NCBI GenBank assembly: GCA_046046245.1
Contig: JBJOKE010000011.1
Location: forward strand, 128,887-192,886
Length of the DNA stretch: 64,000 nt
Origin: UBA4615 sp046046245
GTDB lineage: Bacteria > Pseudomonadota > Gammaproteobacteria > Burkholderiales > Burkholderiaceae_E
Reading direction: 5' to 3'
The position numbers and the translations under genes are program-made. Of the stretch, positions 1 to 8,683 are shown one piece after another. Every line of letters starts with the position of its first letter. Position 1 is the stretch's first letter. The notes below the pieces were generated by a model, which ran no database searches, was not told the DNA's origin, and saw only the letters and a list, made by a program, of their open reading frames with translations.

Positions 1-505
1 TCTTCGGTGCCAGTCCCTCGGTCGGCTCGTCGATCATGATCAGGTCCGGGTCGCCCATCAGCGTGCGGCACAGCGTGAGCATCTGCTGCTCGCCCCCCGA
101 CAGCACGCCCGCCTGCGTGTGCTGGCGCTCCTTGAGGCGCGGGAACATCCCGTACATGTCGTCGATCGACCAGCGGCCCGCGGTCTTGCCCTTGAGGCCC
201 AGGATCAGGTTCTGCTCGACGGTCAGCGTCGGGAAGATGTCGCGGTTCTCGGGCACGTAGCCCAGGCCCTTGTGCGCGATCTCGTAGGCCTTGAGACCGA
301 GGATCTCCTGGCCCTTGAAGCGGACCGAGCCGGTACCGGTCACCAGGCCCATGACGGTCTTGACGGTGGTCGAGCGGCCGACGCCGTTACGGCCCAGTAG
401 CGAGACGATCTCGCCCTGCCCCACCCGCAGGTCGACGCCGTGCAGCACGTGGCTCTTGCCGTAGTAGGCGTGGAGGTTCGAGACCTCGAGCATCCCGTCA
501 GCCAT
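1..505 (-). CDS. livF: LivF-type branched-chain amino acid ABC transporter ATPase (partial)
   Basis: This is the second ATPase of a branched-chain amino acid/amide (HAAT) uptake transporter, acting at the inner face of the cytoplasmic membrane. The translation begins MADGMLEVSNLHAYYGKSHV and shows a Walker A motif (GRNGVGRST), an LSGGEQQ signature and a Walker B motif (MIDEPTEGLAP). The gene runs off the left edge just after Walker B, so the C-terminal part is missing here. The Walker A lysine position reads Arg (GVGRST rather than GxGKST), a substitution also common in LivF proteins. The ATG at 505 overlaps the end of livG by 8 bases, which argues for translational coupling. Confidence 0.93.
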   Translation of the reverse strand, partial: MADGMLEVSNLHAYYGKSHVLHGVDLRVGQGEIVSLLGRNGVGRSTTVKTVMGLVTGTGSVRFKGQEILGLKAYEIAHKGLGYVPENRDIFPTLTVEQNLILGLKGKTAGRWSIDDMYGMFPRLKERQHTQAGVLSGGEQQMLTLCRTLMGDPDLIMIDEPTEGLAPK

Positions 506-1265
506 GCGCATCCTCCGTCAGCGTCGTGCCGAGGTAGGCCTCCTGCACCGCCTTGTTCTCGCGGATGCGCGCCGGCGCGTCCGACGCGATGACCTGGCCA
601 TAGACCACCACGGAGATCCGGTCGGCCAGGCCGAACACCACGCTCATGTCGTGCTCGACCATGACCAGCGTCTTGCCTTCCGTCATCCGGCGGATCAGCT
701 CGACCGCGGCGTCGGATTCCGAGCGGCTCATGCCCGCGGTCGGCTCATCGAGCAGGATCACCTCGGCGCCGCCGGCCACGGTGATGCCGATCTCGAGGGC
801 GCGCTGCTCGGCATAGGTCAGCAGCCCTGCCATCGTGTCGTGCCGGCTCTTCAGGCCGATCCGCTGGACGATGTCCTCGGCGCGCTCGGCAGCGTCCTTC
901 AGGGCGGCGAGCCGGTGCCAGAACGAGTACTTGTAGCCGAGCGGATAGAGCGTCGCGCAGCGCACGTTCTCGAAGACCGACATCTTCGGGAAGATGTTGG
1001 TGATCTGGAAGCTGCGCGACAGCCCCATCCGGTTGATCTCGAACGGCTTCTTCCCGGTGATGTCCTGCCCGCCGAGCTCGATGCGGCCGGCGCTCACGGG
1101 GAACCGCCCCGAGATCAGGTTGAACAGGGTCGACTTGCCTGCCCCGTTCGGGCCGATCACCGCGTGGCGCTCGGCCTTCGGGATGTCGAGGTCGACGCCG
1201 CGGATGATCTCGGTCTTGCCGAAGCTCTTCCTGACGCCGGACAGCTTGAGTGCGGAGGTGCTCAT
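498..1265 (-). CDS. livG: LivG-type branched-chain amino acid ABC transporter ATPase
   Basis: First ATPase of the HAAT-type importer, 255 residues, the usual LivG length. Walker A is GPNGAGKST at residues 38-46, the signature region is LTYAEQRALE at 149-158 and Walker B is VILLDEPTAGM at 169-179. LivG proteins typically carry YGxQR where this one has YAEQR, a mild variation. It would pair with LivF to power uptake of amino acids, amides or small aromatic acids. The gene sits between livM and livF, with 16 bases to livM and an 8-base overlap with livF, in a five-gene minus-strand operon. The substrate cannot be read from the sequence. Confidence 0.95.
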   Translation of the reverse strand: MSTSALKLSGVRKSFGKTEIIRGVDLDIPKAERHAVIGPNGAGKSTLFNLISGRFPVSAGRIELGGQDITGKKPFEINRMGLSRSFQITNIFPKMSVFENVRCATLYPLGYKYSFWHRLAALKDAAERAEDIVQRIGLKSRHDTMAGLLTYAEQRALEIGITVAGGAEVILLDEPTAGMSRSESDAAVELIRRMTEGKTLVMVEHDMSVVFGLADRISVVVYGQVIASDAPARIRENKAVQEAYLGTTLTEDAHG

Positions 1266-1281
1266 CGTCGCTCGGTCCGGT

Positions 1282-2589
1282 TCAGCCGCGCTGCTCGCGC
1301 CGGATCTGGTCCTCGATCTGCTCCTGTACCGCGCCCCATTCGCGGGCGAAGTAGCGGCGCATCGCCTCGAACGACAGCGCGCCGGCGAGGAGGACGCCGA
1401 TCGCCATCACCCAGAAGCCAGGGTCGGCGCCGTCCATCGAGAAGCCGAAGATCGTCGTCTTCGAGCCGGCGGCGAAGTTCAGCGTCAGGTGATAGCTCAT
1501 CTCCACCACGAGGATCACGCCGACCAGCAGCACCAGCCCGGTGAGGGTCACGCCCACGTAGGGATCGCGCAGCCGACCGAACAGCCGGTACTTCATCACC
1601 CGGAGGTTCATCAGGATCAGCGACGCGACACCGCCGGGCGCGTACATCACCATCAGCACGAAGAACACGCCGAGGTAGAACTGCCAGGCCTTGGTCCACT
1701 CCGACAGCGCGACGGCGAACAGCACGAAGATCACCGAGCCGATGATCGGCCCGAAGAAGAACATCGCGCCGCCGATGAAGGCTGCGAGCAGCACCGCGCC
1801 GGAGCGGGCGGCCGACACGTTCTCGGCGCTGACGATCTCGAAGTTGATCGCCGCGAGCCCGCCCGAGATGCCGGCGAAGAACGCGGAGACGATGAGCACC
1901 AGGTAGCGCACCCGCTGCGTGTTGTAGCCGACGAACTCGGCACGCTCGGGGTTGTCGCGCACCGCGTTCGAGATCCGGCCCAGCGGGGTGTGCGAGAACG
2001 CGAACATCGCGACCATCGATGCGAAGCACCAGGCAGCGATCAGGTAGTAGACCTGGATCGCCGGTCCGTAGGTGATCCCCAGGAACGGCTGGCCGGCCAC
2101 CCGATCGCTCGAGATCCCGCCCTCGCCGCCGAAGAAACCGGGGAACATCAGCGACGCGGCGAACACCATCTCGCCGATGCCGAGCGTGATCATCGCGAAC
2201 GGCGTGCCGGCCTTCTTCGTGGTCACGTAGCCGAACAGCACGCCGAAGACCGCGCCGAACACGCCGCCCACCAGGGGCACCAGCGAGATCGGCAGCGGCA
2301 GCGTGCCCGCGCCGATCCAGTTCATCGCGTGGATCGCGAAGAACGCGCCGAGCCCCGAGTAGACCGCGTGACCGAAGGACAGCATGCCCCCCTGGCCGAA
2401 GATCATGTTGTAGGACAGCGCGAAGATGATCAGCATGCCCATCTGCGAGAGCAGCGTGATCGCGAAGCCCGACCTGAACACCAGTGGAGCGACCGCGAAC
2501 AGCAGCGCGGTCAGGCTCCAGACGAACCAGCGGCCGATGTTCAGCGGCTGGAAGCGCACGAGGCGCCCGGACTCGACGGAGGTCGCCAT
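1282..2589 (-). CDS. livM: LivM-type ABC transporter permease
   Basis: Inner-membrane permease of the branched-chain amino acid/amide transporter, 435 residues, with many hydrophobic segments. The family's conserved stretch GYVTTKKAGTPFAMITLGIG and the motif FGQGGMLSFGHAVYSGLGAF are both present. It is longer than E. coli LivM in the C-terminal part, which carries two extra predicted membrane segments and an Arg/Glu-rich tail. livH lies 3 bases upstream, so the two permeases are translated together and probably form the heterodimeric channel. Confidence 0.94.
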   Translation of the reverse strand: MATSVESGRLVRFQPLNIGRWFVWSLTALLFAVAPLVFRSGFAITLLSQMGMLIIFALSYNMIFGQGGMLSFGHAVYSGLGAFFAIHAMNWIGAGTLPLPISLVPLVGGVFGAVFGVLFGYVTTKKAGTPFAMITLGIGEMVFAASLMFPGFFGGEGGISSDRVAGQPFLGITYGPAIQVYYLIAAWCFASMVAMFAFSHTPLGRISNAVRDNPERAEFVGYNTQRVRYLVLIVSAFFAGISGGLAAINFEIVSAENVSAARSGAVLLAAFIGGAMFFFGPIIGSVIFVLFAVALSEWTKAWQFYLGVFFVLMVMYAPGGVASLILMNLRVMKYRLFGRLRDPYVGVTLTGLVLLVGVILVVEMSYHLTLNFAAGSKTTIFGFSMDGADPGFWVMAIGVLLAGALSFEAMRRYFAREWGAVQEQIEDQIRREQRG

Positions 2590-2592
2590 GGC

Positions 2593-3540
2593 TCAGCCCT
2601 CCCTCGTGCCCATCAGGCCCTTCGGCCTGAAGACGAGGATCAGCACCAGCAGCAGGTACGGCAGCACCGGTGCGACCTGCGACAGCGTGAGCTTGAGCAC
2701 CTCGTAGCCGAACGCGTCGGGCCCGAGCTTCAGGCCGAGGTCCTCGGCGAGCTTCAGGCCCGAGTAGTCGATCGCGATCGCGAAGGTCTGCATCACGCCG
2801 ATCAGCAGCGACGCGAGGAACGCGCCGGCGAGCGAGCCCATGCCGCCGACCACGGTGACCACGAAGATGATCGAGCCGACGAGCGCCGCCATCGAGGGCT
2901 CGGTGACGAAGGCGTTGCCGCCGATCACCCCGGCGAGCCCCGCGAGCGCGGTGCCGCCCGCGAACGTGAGCATGAACACCCGCGGCACGTTGTGGCCCAG
3001 CGCCTCGACCGTCTCCGGATGGGTCAGCGAGGCCTGGATCACGAGTCCGATCCGCGTGCGGGTCAGCATCAGCCAGATCGCGACCAGCATCAGCACGGCG
3101 ACCAGCATCATGAACCCGCGGTACTTGGGGAAGCTGGTGGTGAACAGCGTGAAGAGCGGACCCTGGAGCTCGCCGGGCACCTGATACGGCACCGCGGCCC
3201 TGCCCCAGACGATCTGCACCAGTTCCACGACGATGTACGACAGGCCGAAGGTGAACAGCAGCTCCGGCACGTGCCCCCACTTGTGGACGCGCCGCAGCCC
3301 GTACCGCTCCACGAGCGCGCCCAGCAGGCCGACGACGACGGGTGCGATGACGAGTGCCGGCCAGTATCCGATCCAGGTGCTGATCTGGTACGCGACGTAC
3401 GCGCCGATCATGTAGAAGGACGCGTGCGCGAAATTGAGCACGCCCATCATGCTGAAGATCAGCGTCAGCCCGGAGGCCAGCATGAAGAGCAGCAGCCCGT
3501 AGCTGACGCCGTTCAGCAGCGAGATCAGGAAGAATTCCAC
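2593..3540 (-). CDS. livH: LivH-type ABC transporter permease
   Basis: Second permease of the HAAT importer, 315 residues, hydrophobic throughout. It starts MEFFLISLLNGVSYGLLLFM and carries the typical LivH motifs MGVLNFAHASFYMIGAYVAY and VVGGMGSLAGAFLASLLIGV. The gene lies 130 bases downstream of the binding-protein gene and 3 bases upstream of livM. A strong hairpin lies in the gap before it, which may let the binding protein be made in excess over the membrane parts. Confidence 0.94.
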   Translation of the reverse strand: MEFFLISLLNGVSYGLLLFMLASGLTLIFSMMGVLNFAHASFYMIGAYVAYQISTWIGYWPALVIAPVVVGLLGALVERYGLRRVHKWGHVPELLFTFGLSYIVVELVQIVWGRAAVPYQVPGELQGPLFTLFTTSFPKYRGFMMLVAVLMLVAIWLMLTRTRIGLVIQASLTHPETVEALGHNVPRVFMLTFAGGTALAGLAGVIGGNAFVTEPSMAALVGSIIFVVTVVGGMGSLAGAFLASLLIGVMQTFAIAIDYSGLKLAEDLGLKLGPDAFGYEVLKLTLSQVAPVLPYLLLVLILVFRPKGLMGTREG

Positions 3541-3640
3541 CGAGTCGGTCCGCGAGGAAGGCTGCGCGAGGGGCGCGCGACGGCCCGCGCCTCGAGGCGC
3601 GGGCGGGCGACGGGGATCGGGACGAGCGGGCTCGCGTGCG

Positions 3641-3664
3641 GGGCCGGCACCCAGGTGCCGGCCC
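3641..3664 (-). terminator. Intercistronic hairpin between binding-protein and permease genes
   Basis: A perfect 10-base inverted repeat, GGGCCGGCAC then loop CCAG then GTGCCGGCCC, lies 7 bases after the stop of the periplasmic binding-protein gene and before livH. There is no clear T-run, so it may be an mRNA-stabilising or attenuating stem-loop rather than a full terminator. Such elements commonly set binding protein above permease in ABC operons. Confidence 0.55.
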
Positions 3665-3670
3665 GCCGCG

Positions 3671-4921
3671 TCAGGGCTTCGGCGGCCGCTTCATCTGGCA
3701 GGACGTCGGCTGCGCGGCGACGTACGGCTCGAGCCGGGTCTCCGCACGCCAGCCGTAGCCGGTGTTCTCCTGGTCGAACAGCACCTTCTTGCCGTCGACC
3801 TTCGCCCAGGTGGCGATGTACACCGCCTGCTGCAGCTGGTGGTCGGTCGCGCGCATCTCGACCTCACCGTTCAGCGACTGGAACTTCATGCCGGACATCG
3901 CGTGCGCGACGCGGACCGGATCGATCGACTTCGCCTTCTTGACGCCCTCGCCGAGCATCCGGAAAGCGGTGTACGTCGCCATCGCGTAGTAGTCGTCGTT
4001 GAACTTCTTCTTGAAGCCGTTGACGATCCCGTGCCCGACCTTGCCCTGGGGATCGCTCGCGTCCCAGTAGGACACCATGCGCACGCGGTCCGCGCCGGAT
4101 GCCCCCATCTGCGTGGGTACGCCGGTGGTGCCCGCATAGTAGGTGTAGAAGTTGGCCTTCAGGCCGGCGTCGTTCGCGGCCTTGATCATCAGGGCGAGGT
4201 CGGAGCCCCAGTTCCCGGTGATCACGGTGTCCGCGCCCGCGGCCTTGATCTTCGCGACGTACGGCGCGAAGTCACGGACCTGCATCAGCGGATGGCGGTC
4301 CTTGCCGACCACCTGCACGTCGGGGCGCTTGCGCTTGAGGTAGTCCTCGGCCGCGCGCTCGACGGAGTGGCCGAACGCATAGTCCTGGTTGATCAGGTAG
4401 ACCTTCTGGATGTCCTTCTGCTTTTCCATGAAGGCGGTCAGCGCCTCCATCTTCATGTCGGCGTTGATGTCGAGCCGGAAATGCCAGAACGAGCATCGCT
4501 CGTTGGTGAGGACGGGATCGACCGCTGCGTAGTTGAGGTAGACGATCTCCTTGCCGGGGTTGCGCTCGTTGTGCTTGGCGATCGCGTCGGACAGCGCGAT
4601 CGCGACGCCCGAACCGTTGCCCTGCGCGACGTAGCGGAAGCCCTGGTCGATGATCGACTTGAGCACGGTCAGGCTCTCCTGCGGCGAGCCCTTGTTGTCG
4701 AAGACCGTGACCTCGAACTTCGCGTCGCCGGCCCACTTCTCCTTGGTGGCGAGATCCGAGATGTATTGCCAGCTGCGGGCCATGTTCTGGCCGACCGGCG
4801 CAGCCAGACCGGACTGGGGATCGATGAGGGCGACCTTCACGGTGCCCGACTGGGCGAACGCCGCGCCCGAGGTGAAGGCCGCGGCAAGCACGAACGACAG
4901 CGTCGTTGTCCGTTTACCCAT
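3671..4921 (-). CDS. livK: Periplasmic branched-chain amino acid/amide-binding protein
   Basis: Substrate-binding protein of the liv transporter, 416 residues. A signal peptide (MGKRTTTLSFVLAAAFTSGA, then AFAQ) precedes a type 1 periplasmic-binding fold with the stretches VALIDPQSGLAAPVGQNMAR and GNWGSDLALMIKAANDAGL. The start at 4921 is preferred over the ATG at 4948 because AGGAGA lies a good distance upstream and the signal peptide then begins correctly. Distance from LivK/LivJ of E. coli suggests a different ligand; many Burkholderiales relatives bind aromatic acids or amides. It is the first gene of the operon and is followed by a hairpin. Confidence 0.92.
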   Translation of the reverse strand: MGKRTTTLSFVLAAAFTSGAAFAQSGTVKVALIDPQSGLAAPVGQNMARSWQYISDLATKEKWAGDAKFEVTVFDNKGSPQESLTVLKSIIDQGFRYVAQGNGSGVAIALSDAIAKHNERNPGKEIVYLNYAAVDPVLTNERCSFWHFRLDINADMKMEALTAFMEKQKDIQKVYLINQDYAFGHSVERAAEDYLKRKRPDVQVVGKDRHPLMQVRDFAPYVAKIKAAGADTVITGNWGSDLALMIKAANDAGLKANFYTYYAGTTGVPTQMGASGADRVRMVSYWDASDPQGKVGHGIVNGFKKKFNDDYYAMATYTAFRMLGEGVKKAKSIDPVRVAHAMSGMKFQSLNGEVEMRATDHQLQQAVYIATWAKVDGKKVLFDQENTGYGWRAETRLEPYVAAQPTSCQMKRPPKP

Positions 4922-4991
4922 CACGATATCTCCTGTTTGTGTCGTCACGGACCCCCGTCTGACGCGAGGGCTCGGGCGATCATACCGGGTT

Positions 4992-6635
4992 TCAGGCAGT
5001 GGGCAAGCGGTAGTCCCTGAAGGTCTCGCGCAGCTTCGTCTTCAGGATCTTGCCGGTCGCGCCGAGCGGAATCGCGTCGACGAACTGCACGTCGTCGGGG
5101 GTCCACCACTTCGCGATCCTGCCCTCGTAGAACTTCAGCAGGTCGTCCTTGGTGACCTCTGCGCCCGGCTTCTTCACGACGATCAGCAGCGGGCGTTCGT
5201 CCCACTTCGGATGCGCGACGCCGATCACCGCGGCCTGCGCGACCGCGGGGTGGGCGACCGCGAGGTTCTCGAGGTCGATCGAACTGATCCATTCGCCGCC
5301 CGACTTGATCACGTCCTTGCTGCGGTCGGTGATCTGCATGTAGCCGTCGGCGTCGATGGTCGCGACGTCGCCGGTGGGGAACCAGCCGCGGCCCTCCGCG
5401 TCGTACTTGAGCGGATCGCCGCCCTCGCCCTTGAAGTACTCCTTGACCACCCAGGGGCCGCGGACCAGCAGGTCGCCGTAGGTCTTGCCGTCCCAGGGCA
5501 GTTCCTGGCCATCGTCGCCGACGATCTTCATGTCGACGCCGAAGATCACGTGCCCCTGCTTCTCGAGGATCTTCTGCTGCTGGTCGGCGGGCAGATCCAG
5601 GTGCTTGTTCTGCAGCCGCGACAGCGTGCCCAGGGGGGACATCTCGGTCATGCCCCAGGCGTGGATCACGTCGACACCGTACTGCTCCTGGAAGGCGCGG
5701 ATCATCGCCGGCGGGCAGGCCGATCCGCCGATCACGGTGCGGCGGAAGGTCGAGAACTTCAGGCCGTTCGACGACACGTGCTGGAGCAGCCCGAGCCAGA
5801 CCGTCGGCACGCCGGCCGAGTAGGTCACCTTCTCGGCCTCGAAGAGCTCGTAGATCGACTTGCCGTCGAGCGCCGGGCCGGGGAAGACCAGCTTCGCGCC
5901 GACCAGCGGGGCCGTGTACGGCAGGCCCCATGCATTGACGTGGAACATCGGCACGACCGGGAGGATCGAGTCGCGGGCCGAGGCACCCATCGCGTCGGGC
6001 AGCGCGGCCGCGTAGGCATGCAGCGTGGTGGACCGGTGGCTGTAGAGCGCGCCCTTCGGATTGCCGGTGGTGCCCGACGTGTAGCACAGGCCACAGGCCG
6101 AGCGCTCGTCGAGCTCGGGCCAGACGTAGCCCTCGCTCCCCTCGGCCAGCACGTCCTCGTAGCAGAGCAGGTTCGGGATCCGGGTGGTCGCCGGCATCCG
6201 GTCGCGGTCGCACATCGCGATCCAGCCCTTCACGTTCGGGCAGTGCGCGGCGATCGCCTCGACGATCGGCACGAAGGTCAGGTCGAACGCCAGGTAGGCA
6301 TCGCTCGCGTGGTTGACGATCCAGGCGATCTGCTCGGGGTGCAGCCGCGGATTGATCGTGTGGACCACGCCGCCGAGACCGGCCGCCGCGTAGTAGATCT
6401 CCATGTGCCGGTAACCGTTCCACGCGAGCGTGGCCACGCGGTCGCCGACGTGCACGCCGCGCTTCGTGAGCGCGTCTGCGAGCCGCGCGGCGCGATCATG
6501 GCAGCCCCGGTACGTGTACCGGTGGATGTCGCCCTCGACCCGCCGGGACACGATCTCGACGTCGGGATAGTGGCGGGCGGCGTGGCGCAGCAGGTTGGAC
6601 ACGAGCAACGGCATGTCCATCATCAGGCCCTGCAT
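4992..6635 (-). CDS. Long-chain fatty-acid--CoA ligase-type AMP-binding enzyme
   Basis: ATP-dependent acyl-CoA ligase of the ANL superfamily, 547 residues. It activates a carboxylic acid through an acyl-adenylate to its CoA thioester. The P-loop-like motif YTSGTTGNPKG is at residues 185-195. The motifs HAWGMTEMSPLG, PTGDVA and DRSKDVIKSGGEWIS follow, and the catalytic-lysine region (GATGKILKTKLR) is near the C-terminus. The start at 6635 has AAGGAGA just upstream. The gene lies 70 bases upstream of the liv operon on the same strand, so the pair may import and activate the same organic acid. It resembles medium/long-chain ligases (AlkK/DmdB-like), but the substrate is uncertain. Confidence 0.9.
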   Translation of the reverse strand: MQGLMMDMPLLVSNLLRHAARHYPDVEIVSRRVEGDIHRYTYRGCHDRAARLADALTKRGVHVGDRVATLAWNGYRHMEIYYAAAGLGGVVHTINPRLHPEQIAWIVNHASDAYLAFDLTFVPIVEAIAAHCPNVKGWIAMCDRDRMPATTRIPNLLCYEDVLAEGSEGYVWPELDERSACGLCYTSGTTGNPKGALYSHRSTTLHAYAAALPDAMGASARDSILPVVPMFHVNAWGLPYTAPLVGAKLVFPGPALDGKSIYELFEAEKVTYSAGVPTVWLGLLQHVSSNGLKFSTFRRTVIGGSACPPAMIRAFQEQYGVDVIHAWGMTEMSPLGTLSRLQNKHLDLPADQQQKILEKQGHVIFGVDMKIVGDDGQELPWDGKTYGDLLVRGPWVVKEYFKGEGGDPLKYDAEGRGWFPTGDVATIDADGYMQITDRSKDVIKSGGEWISSIDLENLAVAHPAVAQAAVIGVAHPKWDERPLLIVVKKPGAEVTKDDLLKFYEGRIAKWWTPDDVQFVDAIPLGATGKILKTKLRETFRDYRLPTA

Positions 6636-6874
6636 GGAGCGTCTCCTTGGAGGATGTCGGTCGATTCGTGGGAGGCGGCGGCGGGCGGCGTTCGGGCGCC
6701 GGCGTGCGCCGCGGCGGCGGGGAATGGTCGCCATCCGGGGGGCGCCCGTCAAGCAGGCCGACGGCCGCCGCACGTAGAATGCCGGGGCCCCGCGTGCCGG
6801 ACGGCGCAGCGGCGCATGCACCGCGTGCGGACCGACCGCTTGCCGCGACGCGCCTTCCGACGCCGGACGCCTCC

Positions 6875-7408
6875 ATGAAGCTGCTGTTCGACCTGTTCCC
6901 GATCCTGCTGTTCTTCGCGGCCTTCAAGCTCGCGGACATCTACGTCGCGACCGGGACCGCGATCGTCGCCACCATCGCGCAGATCGCCTGGCTGAAGCTG
7001 CGCGGCCGGGCGGTGGAGCCGATGCAGTGGGCCAGCCTCGCGATCATCGTCGTCTTCGGCGGCATGACGCTGCTGTTCCACGACGAGACCTTCATCAAGT
7101 GGAAACCCACGGTGCTCTACGCACTGTTCGCGGCCGCGCTGCTGCTCGCGCCGCGCTTCACCGGGAAGAACCCGCTGCGCGCGATGATGGGCGCGCAGCT
7201 CAAACTGCCCGACCCGATCTGGCGCCGCCTCACCCTCGCCTGGGTCGCGTTCTTCGCGGCGATGGGCGTCGCGAACATCGCGGTGGCCTACAGCTTCCCG
7301 CTCGACGTCTGGGTGAACTTCAAGGTCTTCGGCACGGTGGCGCTGACCATCGTCTTCGTGATCCTGCAGGCGCTGTGGATCGGACGCCATGCCGAGGAGC
7401 CGAACTGA
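6875..7408 (+). CDS. yciB: YciB/IspZ family inner-membrane septation protein
   Basis: Small polytopic membrane protein of 177 residues, the normal length for YciB (septation protein A), linked in other bacteria to cell-envelope maintenance and division. It starts MKLLFDLFPILLFFAAFKLA and keeps the family features FHDETFIKWKPTV and NPLRAMMG, with about five hydrophobic segments. Its stop overlaps the start of bolA by one base (ATGA-like junction), so the two genes are coupled. The start was chosen at the conserved MKLLFDLFP; upstream in-frame codons give only low-complexity Arg/Pro-rich sequence. Confidence 0.94.
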   Translation: MKLLFDLFPILLFFAAFKLADIYVATGTAIVATIAQIAWLKLRGRAVEPMQWASLAIIVVFGGMTLLFHDETFIKWKPTVLYALFAAALLLAPRFTGKNPLRAMMGAQLKLPDPIWRRLTLAWVAFFAAMGVANIAVAYSFPLDVWVNFKVFGTVALTIVFVILQALWIGRHAEEPN

Positions 7409-7692
7409 TGAGACCGTCGCTCGACGAACTGCGTGCGCGCTTCGAGGCGGCGTTCCCCGAGGCCGCCGGGATCGCGCTGCAGGACGACAGCCACCTGCAT
7501 GCCGGACACGCGGGTGCGCGGGGCGGCGCGGGCCACTACACCGTGACGATCGTGTCGGCGCGCTTCGACGGCACCACGACCGTGGCCCGGCACCGCCTCG
7601 TGTATGATGCCGTCCGCGACTGGATGCCGCACCGCGTCCATGCGCTGGTGATCGTGGCCCGGTCGCCCTCCGAGGCTGCGGCCCGCTCCTGA
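7408..7692 (+). CDS. BolA family protein
   Basis: BolA-like protein of 94 residues with a class II KH-like fold. These proteins partner monothiol glutaredoxins in iron-sulfur or redox signalling, or act as morphogenes. The conserved region DDSHLHAGHAGARGGAGHYT is followed by the VSxxFxG...RHRLVYD core (residues about 50-70) and HALVIVARSP. It overlaps yciB by one base and is followed by a parvulin-type isomerase gene. The order yciB-bolA-parvulin is a familiar arrangement in betaproteobacteria. Confidence 0.92.
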   Translation: MRPSLDELRARFEAAFPEAAGIALQDDSHLHAGHAGARGGAGHYTVTIVSARFDGTTTVARHRLVYDAVRDWMPHRVHALVIVARSPSEAAARS

Positions 7693-7777
7693 CACCGGCG
7701 GCCCGTTCGTCCCCCCGCCCGGAGCGCCCGGCGGCCCGAGCGGCCTCGGGCGTCCCCGTCTCCCCTAGGCTTCCCCG

Positions 7778-8575
7778 ATGTCCATGAACGCATTCATCCG
7801 TCGTGCCCTGCCCGCCGCGGTCCTCGCGCTGTCCGTCCAGGCCGGTGCGGCGCACGCGCAGAACGCCGCGATCGTCAATGGCAAGGCGATCCCGAAGGCG
7901 AAGCTCGACGAGTTCGTCGCGGCGATGGTCCAGCAGGGCCGTCCCGACACGCCGGAGCTGCGCAACGCGATCCGCGACGAGCTGATCGCCCGCGAGATCT
8001 TCGCGCAGGAGGCCGAGCGCAAGGGCATCGCGCGCCAGGCGGAGGTCCAGCGCCAGCTCGAGCAGACCCGGCAGGACATCCTGATCCGCGCGGTGATCCG
8101 CGATCACCTGAAGAACAACCCGGTGACCGATGCCGAGGTCAAGGCCGAGTACGACAAGCTCACCCAGGGTGCGGGCGGCGGCAAGGAATACCGCGCGCGT
8201 CACATCCTCGTCGAATCCGAGGCCGAGGCGAAAGGCGTGATCGACGCGCTGAAGAAGGGCGCGAAGTTCGAGGAGCTGGCCGCCAAGCAGTCGAAGGATC
8301 CCGGTTCGAAGAACAACGGCGGCGATCTCGACTGGAACGGCCCGGACACCTTCGTGAAGCCGTTCAGCGAGGCCATGGTCAAGCTCGAGAAGGGCAAGGT
8401 CACCGACATGCCGGTCAAGACCGATTTCGGCTGGCACGTCATCCGCCTCGACGACGTCCGCGAGCAGGCGCCCCCGCCGGTCGATCAGGTCGCCCCGCAG
8501 ATCAAGCAGGAGCTCGAGCGCCGTCGCATCCAGACGCTGCAGACCTCGCTGCGCGAGAAGGCGAAGGTCCAGTAA
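7778..8575 (+). CDS. Periplasmic parvulin-type peptidyl-prolyl cis-trans isomerase
   Basis: Exported PpiC/SurA-like chaperone-isomerase of 265 residues. A signal peptide of about 27 residues ends in AHAQ. An N-terminal SurA-like helical region follows, then a rotamase domain at about residues 125-235 (YRARHILVESEAEAKG, FGWHVIRLDDV). It probably assists folding of outer-membrane or periplasmic proteins. An alternative start two codons later (second Met) is possible. It is the last gene of the yciB-bolA run and is followed by a rho-independent terminator. Confidence 0.93.
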   Translation: MSMNAFIRRALPAAVLALSVQAGAAHAQNAAIVNGKAIPKAKLDEFVAAMVQQGRPDTPELRNAIRDELIAREIFAQEAERKGIARQAEVQRQLEQTRQDILIRAVIRDHLKNNPVTDAEVKAEYDKLTQGAGGGKEYRARHILVESEAEAKGVIDALKKGAKFEELAAKQSKDPGSKNNGGDLDWNGPDTFVKPFSEAMVKLEKGKVTDMPVKTDFGWHVIRLDDVREQAPPPVDQVAPQIKQELERRRIQTLQTSLREKAKVQ

Positions 8576-8616
8576 GGCCCCTGACCGCGCGCCTCGCCGC
8601 GCGCGCGGCCCGCGAA

Positions 8617-8637
8617 ACGCCCCGCCCCGCGGGGCGT
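8617..8637 (+). terminator. Rho-independent terminator after the parvulin gene
   Basis: A 9-base-pair GC-rich stem, ACGCCCCGC/GCGGGGCGT with a CCC loop, is followed by CTTCATTT. It lies 42 bases after the isomerase stop and before the convergent tadA gene. Confidence 0.75.
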
Positions 8638-8683
8638 CTTCATTTCGGCGCCGGGACCGCGGGCGCTCGCCGCGGGCGGCGCT

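Noticed and set aside
994..3942. A 982-codon open frame on the plus strand across the liv operon
   Set aside because: It is antisense to livG, livM and livH, is extremely rich in Arg, His and Asp, and has no family pattern. In GC-rich DNA the strand opposite real genes often stays open.
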